From the NCBI GenBank assembly GCA_964552035.1, contig CAZKFN010000030.1, positions 1 to 22,493 on the forward strand: 22,493 nucleotides of DNA, written 5' to 3'. The stretch comes from CAZKFN01 sp964552035 (GTDB lineage Bacteria; Bacteroidota; Bacteroidia; Flavobacteriales_E; Vicingaceae). The notes under the pieces are model-generated. The model was given only the letters and a program-made list of their open reading frames with translations, made no database searches and was not told where the DNA came from. The position numbers were made by a program, and so were the translations under genes. This document shows, one piece after another, positions 6,229 through 13,847 of this stretch. Within the stretch, counting starts at the first letter, position 1. Each line of letters opens with the position of its first letter.

Positions 6229-7583
6229 TAAATTCCGTACTTTTTAAGTTTAGAATATAAAGTGCTCCTATCGATATTAAGTAATACAGCGGCTTTACTT
6301 TTATTATATTTCGTTTTTTTAAGAGCCTTGATAATCAACTCCCTTTCTTTATTTTCTTGTATTATTTTTAGATCAGTTTCTTCAGATTCAATATTTTCTA
6401 TCGGGGGTGCATGCAATAAATCAAAAGGCAAAAGATTAACATCAGCCTCCTCGTTATGGGCAAGTAGAACGATTCTTTTGACAACATTTTTCAACTCTCT
6501 AATATTTCCTGGCCATGTATAATTTTTAAAAGCTTTTAAAATATCCTCTGAGAAATATTTCACATCTTTATTTAACTCTTTATTGGCCTTTTTTATAAAG
6601 TGATTTACGAAAAGAAGTAAATCATCCCCTCTTTGGCGTAGTGCCGGAATGACAATTTTAAACTCATTCAAACGAAAATATAAATCTTTTCTAAATGTAC
6701 CATCTAAGGTATTGGATCTTAAATTTTCATTGGTTGCTACAACAATTCTTACATCAATCTCAATATCTTTATTGCTCCCAATGGGTTGGATCACCCTTTC
6801 CTGAAATACTCGTAAGAGTTTTATTTGTACATCCATAGGTAAGTTACCAATTTCATCTAAAAAGACAGTTCCCCCATTTGCTACTTCAAGCCTTCCTTGC
6901 TTATCCTCCAATGCACCTGTAAATGCTCCTTTAAGATGCCCGAACAGCTCGCTTCCAGCAAGTTCTTTAGTTAGCGTACCGCAGTCAATTGCCACAAAAG
7001 GTTTGTTTTTCCTGTAACTTAAATCATGAATGCGATGTGCTATATGCTCTTTTCCAGTACCACTTTCACCCTCTATTATAACAGACATCTCCGTAGGTGC
7101 AATTAAAGTTATTTGATTAGCTACTTCTTTGGCCTGTTGGCTTTCTCCAATTAGAAAATCCCTTTCTTCCTCTGTAGTCGTTGGGTTTCTAGAAGAAATT
7201 TTTGGATTATTTTCTTCAGTCTTGACCTTATTAAAGACATGTTCAATAACTACTAAAAGCTCATCTTGATTTATAGGTTTTGTAATATAATCAACGGCAC
7301 CATTTTTCATAGCTTTAACAGCCAAACGAACATCGTCAAAGCGGGTCATAATGATAAAAGTGGATTTTAAACCCAGCTCTTTAGTTTTACTAATAATATC
7401 TAAACCCGTACCATCAGCAAGTTTATAGTCCAGCAAAAACAAATCATATGCCTTCTTTTCAATACTTTTTAAGGCAGATTCAACAGAAGACTGGCATTGG
7501 ACATCGTATCCATTTTTGATTAAGTACTTTTCTAGAATCTTAAGAAAAACCAAATCGTCATCTACAATCAATATTGAGTTCAT
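6228..7583 (-). CDS. Sigma-54-dependent response regulator (NtrC/AtoC type)
   Basis: A 451-residue cytoplasmic regulator in three parts. The receiver (1-118) has acidic-pocket residues D8-D10, phospho-acceptor D52 in LFLLDYKLADG, T80 and K102. The AAA+ domain (143-376) has Walker A GESGTGKE (172-179), the sigma-54-contacting loop GAFTGA (219-224), Walker B VFLDE (240-244) and WPGNIRELKN (357-366). The Fis-type helix-turn-helix (411-449) contains SKAAVLLNIDRSTLYSKLKK. All key residues are intact, so it should open RpoN promoters when phosphorylated. The hybrid kinase two genes upstream is the obvious partner. Two strong sigma-54 promoters in the window (1249-1266, 8213-8228) are candidate targets. 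A terminator hairpin (7774-7797) and its own TAAATTTG element (7712-7719) suggest separate transcription. Confidence 0.95.
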   Translation of the reverse strand: MNSILIVDDDLVFLKILEKYLIKNGYDVQCQSSVESALKSIEKKAYDLFLLDYKLADGTGLDIISKTKELGLKSTFIIMTRFDDVRLAVKAMKNGAVDYITKPINQDELLVVIEHVFNKVKTEENNPKISSRNPTTTEEERDFLIGESQQAKEVANQITLIAPTEMSVIIEGESGTGKEHIAHRIHDLSYRKNKPFVAIDCGTLTKELAGSELFGHLKGAFTGALEDKQGRLEVANGGTVFLDEIGNLPMDVQIKLLRVFQERVIQPIGSNKDIEIDVRIVVATNENLRSNTLDGTFRKDLYFRLNEFKIVIPALRQRGDDLLLFVNHFIKKANKELNKDVKYFSEDILKAFKNYTWPGNIRELKNVVKRIVLLAHNEEADVNLLPFDLLHAPPIENIESEETDLKIIQENKERELIIKALKKTKYNKSKAAVLLNIDRSTLYSKLKKYGI

Positions 7584-7711
7584 AGGGTATAAAGAAAATC
7601 AAAAGGAGCAATTAAAAAAAAATAACCTCCTCTATTTAATAAAGTTATAATTACAAATTTTCTTAAGCAATATAAGAGTTTTATTAAATAATATTGTACT
7701 TTTTTTAAACT

Positions 7712-7719
7712 CAAATTTA
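7712..7719 (-). promoter_or_regulatory. -7 promoter element for the response regulator gene
   Basis: Minus strand reads TAAATTTG, an exact TAnnTTTG match, about 130 bases before ATG 7583. The leader would be long (about 120 bases) and contains a GAGGAGG stretch that is too far from the start to serve as its ribosome binding site. Confidence 0.4.
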
Positions 7720-7731
7720 GAATTTTGTATC

Positions 7732-7757
7732 GCTTTTAAAAGCCTTTAAATTTAAAG
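7732..7757. repeat. Two abutting perfect palindromes
   Basis: GCTTTTAAAAGC (7732-7743, 12 bp) is followed with no gap by CTTTAAATTTAAAG (7744-7757, 14 bp). Both are perfect palindromes. They lie just upstream of the -7 element of the response regulator gene, covering the -33 region, where operators would be expected. Confidence 0.5.
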
Positions 7758-7763
7758 TGTTTA

Positions 7764-7797
7764 CAAAACAAAAAGGATGCATCTTTCGATACATCCT
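7764..7797 (-). terminator. Intrinsic terminator after the PepSY-like gene
   Basis: AGGATG (7774-7779) pairs with CATCCT (7792-7797). After one mismatch, ATC/GAT extends the stem around a TTTC loop. On the minus strand the hairpin is followed by TTTTTGTTTTG, a good U-tract. Confidence 0.75.
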
Positions 7798-7826
7798 CTT
7801 TGAAGTATTAAGGTTAATGTTTAATA

Positions 7827-8135
7827 CTACCCTTCAATGATATTTCCTTCTTTGTCAAATAACAAAGTTAGTTTAACCTCTCCACTTAAAACTTCTACCG
7901 CATAAGCAGTTTCATTATCAACCATAATTTCACTTGCCTTTTGGACTTCGTACTCATTATCTTTAATGAAGTCTTGAGCCTTTTGTGGCAAGTCGCTGAC
8001 CTCAATATCATTTGAATCTTGAATGTTAGTTATTACATTAGCATCTGCTTTTTCAAGCATTTTATTTGTTGCATTTGTAACTCCTATCATTGCGATAGCA
8101 ACTACTGCGGTCAATATGGTTCTTTTAAAATTCAT
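7827..8135 (-). CDS. Small exported PepSY-like protein
   Basis: A 102-residue protein with a signal peptide at 1-22 (MNFKRTILTAVVAIAMIG...) and one small domain at about 45-102. The pattern VSDLPQKAQDFIKDNEY, then AYAVEVLSGEVKLTLLFDKEGNIIEG, matches the helix plus three-strand PepSY-like (beta-lactamase-inhibitor-like, DUF2874) fold of Bacteroidota periplasmic proteins. It lies between the hybrid kinase and the sigma-54 response regulator, all on the same strand. Its own upstream region carries a sigma-54-type promoter (8213-8228) and a dyad (8309-8319), while a terminator ends its transcript at 7764-7797. It may therefore be an output or feedback component of the two-component system. That role is inferred from context. 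Confidence 0.82.
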   Translation of the reverse strand: MNFKRTILTAVVAIAMIGVTNATNKMLEKADANVITNIQDSNDIEVSDLPQKAQDFIKDNEYEVQKASEIMVDNETAYAVEVLSGEVKLTLLFDKEGNIIEG

Positions 8136-8212
8136 AACTTAGTTAGTTTATGTTGATTTATAAATTATTTTAGTTTGTGTGTTGTGTTATTTAATCAAAT
8201 CACTGAACTATA

Positions 8213-8228
8213 AGCTAAAGGCGTACCA
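8213..8228 (-). promoter_or_regulatory. Sigma-54-type promoter for the PepSY-like gene
   Basis: Minus strand reads TGGTACGCCTTTAGCT. GG (8226-8227) and GC (8214-8215) are ten bases apart as required. Against TGGCACG-N4-TTGCW there are two mismatches: T for C at the fourth position, which is often tolerated, and A for T just before the GC. Transcription would start near 8202, about 67 bases before ATG 8135. Confidence 0.5.
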
Positions 8229-8308
8229 AAAACACAAAAAACTCAACATCAAGCTAGTATCATAAATTGATAAAAAAAAGATGTAGGATATTTCAACAGT
8301 TTGACGAA

Positions 8309-8319
8309 GTGTACTACAC
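8309..8319. promoter_or_regulatory. Candidate enhancer dyad for the PepSY-like gene
   Basis: GTGTACTACAC is a perfect five-base dyad around one base, lying 87-88 bp upstream of the -24 GG. It shares AGTGTA with the dyad upstream of the Spy-like gene. A weaker inverted repeat, TATCA-N5-TGATA, lies at 8258-8272. Confidence 0.35.
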
Positions 8320-8334
8320 ACCAATGCCTTAATT

Positions 8335-10872
8335 TTATTTCTCTTTAAGAAAATTTAATTGCTGTTTAAGGGTAAGTTGACATTCTTGCCAAAAATCCAA
8401 AAGCTTTTTCACTTCGATTAAATATTGTAGATTATCTCCTAATTTTATAGACTGAGCAATTTTTTTTATGGACACACACATAGATTCATCCACTTGAGCA
8501 AAGCGAGAGGATAGCTGATGAATAATAAAAGCGATATTTTTGCTATCTTCTTTTTGAATTGCTTCTTCCAGTTTCTTTAAGGATTTTTTATTTTCATTTA
8601 CAATCAGCTCTAATATTTCAATTATGTCCTCTTTTTCGTCCCCTACATATTTTTTTAGGGTATTCAGCTTTGAGTTTTTATCTGTAGGTTTTATTGTATT
8701 ATCTTTTGAAGGATATTCAAATTTGATATCCAAAACATCTGCAATTGACTGTAAAAAGTAGACCTGTTTTATGGGTTTAAATATAACTTTATCAAAAGCA
8801 CTGAGTTCTTTTTTTACTTCTTCATCCAACATGGCATTTGCTGTAGAAATAATAGTTTTTGGCAATTCTATTTTTGGAGAGGATTGCAGTTGAGTTAAAA
8901 ACTCAAAACCTGTCATCTCAGGCATTTTATAATCGATGATAAGCAAATGATGTTGATTATTGAGTATATTCATTAAAGCTTTTTTAGGAGCATTATAAAT
9001 GGAAACTTTTGCTCCTGTTGTTGCTAAGAATTTTTTATAAAGTTCCGTAATGAAAGCATCATCATCTACAATAATAAAAGACTTGTCCTTAAATAAGCCC
9101 TGAAAAGTCTCAAGTGGAATCTCTAGGTTTTTAATTTTAAAAAGCTCTTCTTTAGCTACTTTGTCAAAGATAAAAGATAAATAAAAAGTACTCCCCTCTC
9201 CTTTCGCACTTTCCAAATGAATTTGGCCTGATAATTTATGGACTAATTTTTCAACTATTCCCAAGCCTAAACCTGTTCCCTTACTTTTATTTTTATGTGT
9301 TCCAGTTTGGTGAAAATCCTTAAAGACTTGAATTTGTTCCTCTTTATCCATTCCAATTCCAGAATCTTCTATTTTAAATTCTAATTGATATGTATCTTCC
9401 TGCTCTTTTTCCTCAACTTTTAGATTGACAAACCCTTCTGAGGTAAACTTGGTAGCATTATGCAATAAATTGTATAAAATTTGCTGAATACGTTTGCCAT
9501 CGGTATAAATATAAACCGGGTAATCGGGAAAATTGAATTCACATTCCAGTCCTTTATTTTCTATTTGAGGAGTGAAATTATCTCTAATGTCTTCTAAGAT
9601 TTTAGTCAAATTGGTACTTTCTCTTTCTATTTCGATTATCCCCATATTGATTTTGGCAATGTCTAGAATTTCATTGGTAATTTGATAAAGATAATTAGTT
9701 GCCGACTTTATGGCTTTAATGTTCTTGTCCTCTCCTTGAATTAAATCAGCATACCCTATAATGGAGGTAAGTGGTGTTCTTATTTCATGACTCATGGTAT
9801 TTAAAAACCTTTGCTTCTCCTCTGCTGCTCTTTTAGCTTCTTCCTCTTTATGCTTTAAGTTTTCCTGATATTCTACACTTTTATTGATGTCTCTAAAGAA
9901 GGTAAACAACAAACCAATAGCAATAAACGTATAGAGTAAAATCACAATAATTAAAGCAAAACTCTTATTTTTTGTCTCAGACTTAATTTCCAAAAGATAA
10001 TTTTCAAACGTTGTATATTGTTGAAAAATGAAGTCATTTATAATGGACTCAATTTTTTTATTAATTCCATAATTCAGCTCATAAATTTCCATTTCTAAAG
10101 CCCGAATATTTTCAAGATAATTGATTCTACTTCTTTGTATTCTATCGTACAATGTAGCTAAATTAATATGCTTCTGACTTTCTATATGCTCAGGGACTAT
10201 AGTGTCTACTTGATGTTGAATGGTAGTATCTAACTCTATTGCAACTGGAGCCAACATGCTATCCTCTGCCATTTTTTCTTTTTGTTTTTCTTTGGATTTA
10301 AATAAACGCTGAAAAAAATTCCTATCATTCTTCTTAGCATTTTTAGAAGTATCCTCTTCAAACAGTTTATTCTCTCTGATATAGGAAGTAATTTGATGGG
10401 TAACTACTATGGAATCCTTTTCTGAAAGTAATTTTGTTTTAAATTCATTTTGAATAGCTGCTTCTAAAGAAAAAACAAAAGCATCTTCTCCTTCTATCCT
10501 AAGTCTTTTTAACTCAAAGTTTTTCTGTTTTACTTCGTCCAACATTTTAGGAATAATATCTAAATCATTGGAATACATACCAATTTTTCTACTTTCAATT
10601 TGTATCCTATCAATAATATTCACTACATTTTCAATAATAGAGTCTACATATTGTTCAGATAAATCTAAGCTATCGTTTAAAAATTGATTGTTGAGTACGT
10701 TGATGTCTAAGGTCAGCCTTCTCAGTAGGTCTGTTTGTTGTTTTGGTTTAAAGCGAGTTTCTATCTTACGCTCTAAATTATTGATACTAAGCACAAAGTA
10801 AACTCCCACTCCAGTTAATATCACTGTAGTAACAATAAAAAACAACAATGTTTTCCCTTTAAGTCCAAACAT
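8335..10872 (-). CDS. Hybrid sensor histidine kinase (HK-REC-HPt)
   Basis: An 845-residue inner-membrane sensor. Membrane helix 1 is at about 8-30, a largely helical periplasmic region fills 31-303, and helix 2 is at 304-326. A short coiled coil leads to the HisKA domain with H362 in TMSHEIRTPLTS. The ATPase domain has the N box NLLHNATKF (N472), G1 box DSGIGMD (503-509) and G2 box GTGLGLG (532-538). A receiver follows (about 613-733) with D647 in LLIIDYKMPEMTG, and a C-terminal HPt-like helical domain has H785 in FIIHQLSSRF. This supports a His-Asp-His-Asp phosphorelay ending at the response regulator encoded at 6228-7583. The periplasmic sensor has no signature I can name. The start is supported by AAGGA upstream. 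An assembly gap lies 33 bp upstream. Confidence 0.93.
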   Translation of the reverse strand: MFGLKGKTLLFFIVTTVILTGVGVYFVLSINNLERKIETRFKPKQQTDLLRRLTLDINVLNNQFLNDSLDLSEQYVDSIIENVVNIIDRIQIESRKIGMYSNDLDIIPKMLDEVKQKNFELKRLRIEGEDAFVFSLEAAIQNEFKTKLLSEKDSIVVTHQITSYIRENKLFEEDTSKNAKKNDRNFFQRLFKSKEKQKEKMAEDSMLAPVAIELDTTIQHQVDTIVPEHIESQKHINLATLYDRIQRSRINYLENIRALEMEIYELNYGINKKIESIINDFIFQQYTTFENYLLEIKSETKNKSFALIIVILLYTFIAIGLLFTFFRDINKSVEYQENLKHKEEEAKRAAEEKQRFLNTMSHEIRTPLTSIIGYADLIQGEDKNIKAIKSATNYLYQITNEILDIAKINMGIIEIERESTNLTKILEDIRDNFTPQIENKGLECEFNFPDYPVYIYTDGKRIQQILYNLLHNATKFTSEGFVNLKVEEKEQEDTYQLEFKIEDSGIGMDKEEQIQVFKDFHQTGTHKNKSKGTGLGLGIVEKLVHKLSGQIHLESAKGEGSTFYLSFIFDKVAKEELFKIKNLEIPLETFQGLFKDKSFIIVDDDAFITELYKKFLATTGAKVSIYNAPKKALMNILNNQHHLLIIDYKMPEMTGFEFLTQLQSSPKIELPKTIISTANAMLDEEVKKELSAFDKVIFKPIKQVYFLQSIADVLDIKFEYPSKDNTIKPTDKNSKLNTLKKYVGDEKEDIIEILELIVNENKKSLKKLEEAIQKEDSKNIAFIIHQLSSRFAQVDESMCVSIKKIAQSIKLGDNLQYLIEVKKLLDFWQECQLTLKQQLNFLKEK

Positions 10873-10905
10873 AAGTTTACTTTATTCCTTGTAATTTAAA
10901 AAATA

Positions 10906-10915
10906 NNNNNNNNNN
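10906..10915. other. Assembly gap (10 N)
   Basis: Ten Ns between the hybrid kinase start and the hutH stop. The promoter of the kinase may be partly hidden here. Confidence 0.95.
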
Positions 10916-10949
10916 GGAGTGCTCTACAGAATAGGAAGCTCTTATAATC

Positions 10950-12437
10950 CTAAAAGTTATTCTCCAAGATAAATTTTCTACTTTTATTCATCAACGTATA
11001 CATCAGTTGATCTTCAGCAACAAAAGGTACTTCTTTTCTAAAGCGATCAATTGCTTTTTTAATTTTAGGCGAAGTTTTATAAGCTCTAAAATGAAGTGCT
11101 TGAGAAGCAGTTAACCATTCCACAGCTAATACTTTCTCATAATTATCTACTACCCTTTTAAGTTTCGTAGCTGCATTCGCTCCCATACTCACATGGTCTT
11201 CCTGTCCATTAGATGAATCAATAGTATCAACCGATGCTGGTGTACACAATTGTTTGTTTTGGCTAACAGCAGATGCCGCTGCATATTGTACAATCATAAA
11301 TCCAGAATTTAAACCAGGATTATCTATCAAAAAAACCGGCAAATCCCTTTCACCACTAAGTAATTTATAAACCCTGCGCTCGGAAATAGAGGCTAGCTCA
11401 GCTGTAGCAATAGCTAAAAAATCTAGAATTAAAGCCAATGGTTGGCCGTGAAAATTTCCGCCAGACAAAACCTCATCTTCATCTACAAAAACAGTTGGAT
11501 TATCCGTTACTGCATTAATTTCAATTTCTACTACTCGTCTAGCATACTCAATGGTATCTTTTGATGCACCGTGAACTTGAGGTATACATCTCAAACAATA
11601 AGGATCTTGAACGGCAACTTTTTCTTGTTGCGCAATCTCACTTCCTTCTAGATAGTTACGAATAGCTTTTGCGGTCTCTATTTGCCCTTTATGAGGACGG
11701 ATTTTATGCAGTAAATCATTAAAGGGAGATAACCTTCCATCAAAAGCATCAACAGAAGCAGCTGCAACAAAATCAGACCATTTCACTAAATGCTTTAATT
11801 TAATAAGCAGATGAGATGCGTAGGCACTCATAAACTGTGTACCATTTAACAAAGCTAAACCTTCTTTAGAAGTTAACTCAATGGGCTGCCACCCCATTTT
11901 TTGAAGAAGCTCTGAGCTGCTCATTAGATTTCCTTTATGTCTAACCTCTCCTTCTCCGATTAAAGGTAAGACTAAGTGCGCCAATGGAGCTAAATCTCCT
12001 GAAGCCCCAAGACTTCCTTGTTCATATACTATAGGATAAACTCCCTCATTATAAAAATCAATCAAACGCTCAATAGTAATTAATTGCACAGCAGAATGTC
12101 CTTGGGCTAAACCTTGAATTTTCAGAAAGAGCATTAATTTTACAATTGCTTCAGGAACCTCATCTCCCATTCCACAAGCATGAGAAGTAACCAGATTATA
12201 TTGTAATTTTTTTAAATCTTGTTTGGATATTTCCGTATCGCACAATGAACCAAACCCTGTATTAATCCCATAAATGGGTTGATGTGACTTTTCAAGTTTA
12301 TCGTCTAGAAAAGTTCTACAACGCAAAACTTTATCTTTAGCTTCTTGGCTTAATCGGAGTAAATACCCACCATTTATAATTTCTTCTAGTTTATCTAAGT
12401 CTAAAAAACCAGTACTTATTTCATGATATTTATCCAT
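10950..12437 (-). CDS. hutH: Histidine ammonia-lyase
   Basis: A 495-residue cytoplasmic enzyme that removes ammonia from L-histidine to give urocanate, the first step of histidine breakdown. The electrophilic MIO cofactor would form from A145-S146-G147 in GSLGASGDLAPLAHL. YGINTGFGSL is present near the N-terminus, and NLVTSHACG carries the Ser-His pair typical of histidine-specific rather than tyrosine- or phenylalanine-specific lyases. GNFHGQPLAL and SSNGQEDHVSMG are further family motifs. Length is normal (about 500). Only four bases separate it from hisS upstream, so the two are very likely co-transcribed. No hutU, hutI or hutG gene is in the window. Confidence 0.94.
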   Translation of the reverse strand: MDKYHEISTGFLDLDKLEEIINGGYLLRLSQEAKDKVLRCRTFLDDKLEKSHQPIYGINTGFGSLCDTEISKQDLKKLQYNLVTSHACGMGDEVPEAIVKLMLFLKIQGLAQGHSAVQLITIERLIDFYNEGVYPIVYEQGSLGASGDLAPLAHLVLPLIGEGEVRHKGNLMSSSELLQKMGWQPIELTSKEGLALLNGTQFMSAYASHLLIKLKHLVKWSDFVAAASVDAFDGRLSPFNDLLHKIRPHKGQIETAKAIRNYLEGSEIAQQEKVAVQDPYCLRCIPQVHGASKDTIEYARRVVEIEINAVTDNPTVFVDEDEVLSGGNFHGQPLALILDFLAIATAELASISERRVYKLLSGERDLPVFLIDNPGLNSGFMIVQYAAASAVSQNKQLCTPASVDTIDSSNGQEDHVSMGANAATKLKRVVDNYEKVLAVEWLTASQALHFRAYKTSPKIKKAIDRFRKEVPFVAEDQLMYTLMNKSRKFILENNF

Positions 12438-12441
12438 AATC

Positions 12442-13809
12442 TCAACTTATTCTTTCTATCAATTCATTAAAGCCTATCTTTTCTTGTTCTCCCGTCTTCA
12501 TATTTTTCAAACTCAATTCACCACTTTTCATTTCCTCATCTCCTATCATCAATACAAAGGGTATATTTTTTTGATTGGCATATTTTAATTGTTTTTTTAT
12601 CTTGGCAGCTTCAGGATAAATTTCAGCTCGTATTCCATTTTCTCTGGCTTTTTGAAGTAGAGGCAAAACATAAAGCTCTTCCTTTTTTCCAAAATTAATA
12701 AAGAAGAGCTGAGTTTCTTCTGCTAGTTCAGAAGGAAATAATTTTAATTCCTCCATAACGTCGTAGATGCGATCTGCACCAAAAGAAACACCCACTCCAG
12801 GAGTATCGGGCAGACCAAAAATACCGGTTAAATCAGCATACCTTCCTCCTCCACAAATGCTCCCCATTTTCACTTCATTAGAAACTACTTCAAAAATAGC
12901 TCCTGTATAATAATCCAATCCTCTTGCAAGAGTTACATCAATCTCAAACTTTGCCTTTTTTAGAGACCAATTGTTGATATACTGAGCAATTGTTTCTAAT
13001 TCTTCTATTCCTTCAAGTCCGATTGCAGAATCTTTTAAATAGCTCCTAAGTTGAGCAACTACATCTTTAACCTCCCCATCCAAATCAAATAAAGGTTGAA
13101 TTTTATCAATTTCTGTAGCACTTAGTCCTTTGCTTTTTAACTCCTCTACAACTTTATTTCTACCGATTTTATCTAATTTATCTAAGGCAACGGTAATGTC
13201 AATAATTTTATCCTTTCTTCCAATCGTTTCCGCAATTCCACTTAATACTTTTCTATTGTTAATTTTAATTGTAAAATCGTTTAACCCCAATTGACTTAAT
13301 ACCTCATCAAATATTTTAATAAATTCAACTTCATTTAACAAGGAATTGCTACCAACAATATCTACATCACATTGATAAAATTCTCTATATCTTCCTCTTT
13401 GAGGGCGATCTGCTCTCCATACAGGTTGAATTTGAAAGCGTTTAAATGGAAAGGCAATCTCATTTTGATTTTGTACGACATATCTTGCAAATGGTACGGT
13501 AAGGTCATAGCGAAGTGCTCTAGAAGAAATTTGAGGAGTTAAAGCATTACTATTTCTATTTGTTAAAATTTTATTATCTGTTTTTTTTAAGTAATCTCCA
13601 GAATCCAACACATTAAAAATCAAACGATCTCCTTCTTCGCCATACTTTCCTGTTAAGGTGTCTCTATTTTCCATAGCTGGCGTTTCAATTTGCTGAAAAC
13701 CGTACAATAAAAAAGTATCTTTTATGATGTCAAATATATAATTCCTTTTGGCCATCACCTCAGGTGAAAAATCACGCATCCCTTTAGGAATTCCCACTTT
13801 ATAATTCAT
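12442..13809 (-). CDS. hisS: Histidyl-tRNA synthetase
   Basis: A 455-residue class II aminoacyl-tRNA synthetase that charges tRNA-His. It begins with the typical PKGMRDFSPE. Motif 2 spans about 123-148 (FKRFQIQPVWRADRPQRGR, then REFYQCD). The histidine-binding signature RGLDYYTG is at 295-302, GSICGGGRYADL at 315-326, and motif 3 GVGVSFGADRI at 337-347. The anticodon-binding domain fills about 365-455. Length is standard. It sits 38 bp downstream of ettA and four bases upstream of hutH on the same strand. Sequence features exclude HisZ, the regulatory paralogue, because the catalytic and anticodon domains are complete. Confidence 0.97.
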   Translation of the reverse strand: MNYKVGIPKGMRDFSPEVMAKRNYIFDIIKDTFLLYGFQQIETPAMENRDTLTGKYGEEGDRLIFNVLDSGDYLKKTDNKILTNRNSNALTPQISSRALRYDLTVPFARYVVQNQNEIAFPFKRFQIQPVWRADRPQRGRYREFYQCDVDIVGSNSLLNEVEFIKIFDEVLSQLGLNDFTIKINNRKVLSGIAETIGRKDKIIDITVALDKLDKIGRNKVVEELKSKGLSATEIDKIQPLFDLDGEVKDVVAQLRSYLKDSAIGLEGIEELETIAQYINNWSLKKAKFEIDVTLARGLDYYTGAIFEVVSNEVKMGSICGGGRYADLTGIFGLPDTPGVGVSFGADRIYDVMEELKLFPSELAEETQLFFINFGKKEELYVLPLLQKARENGIRAEIYPEAAKIKKQLKYANQKNIPFVLMIGDEEMKSGELSLKNMKTGEQEKIGFNELIERIS

Positions 13810-13847
13810 TTTTATATTTTGTTTTTATATTGAAAGCTAAACTTTAC

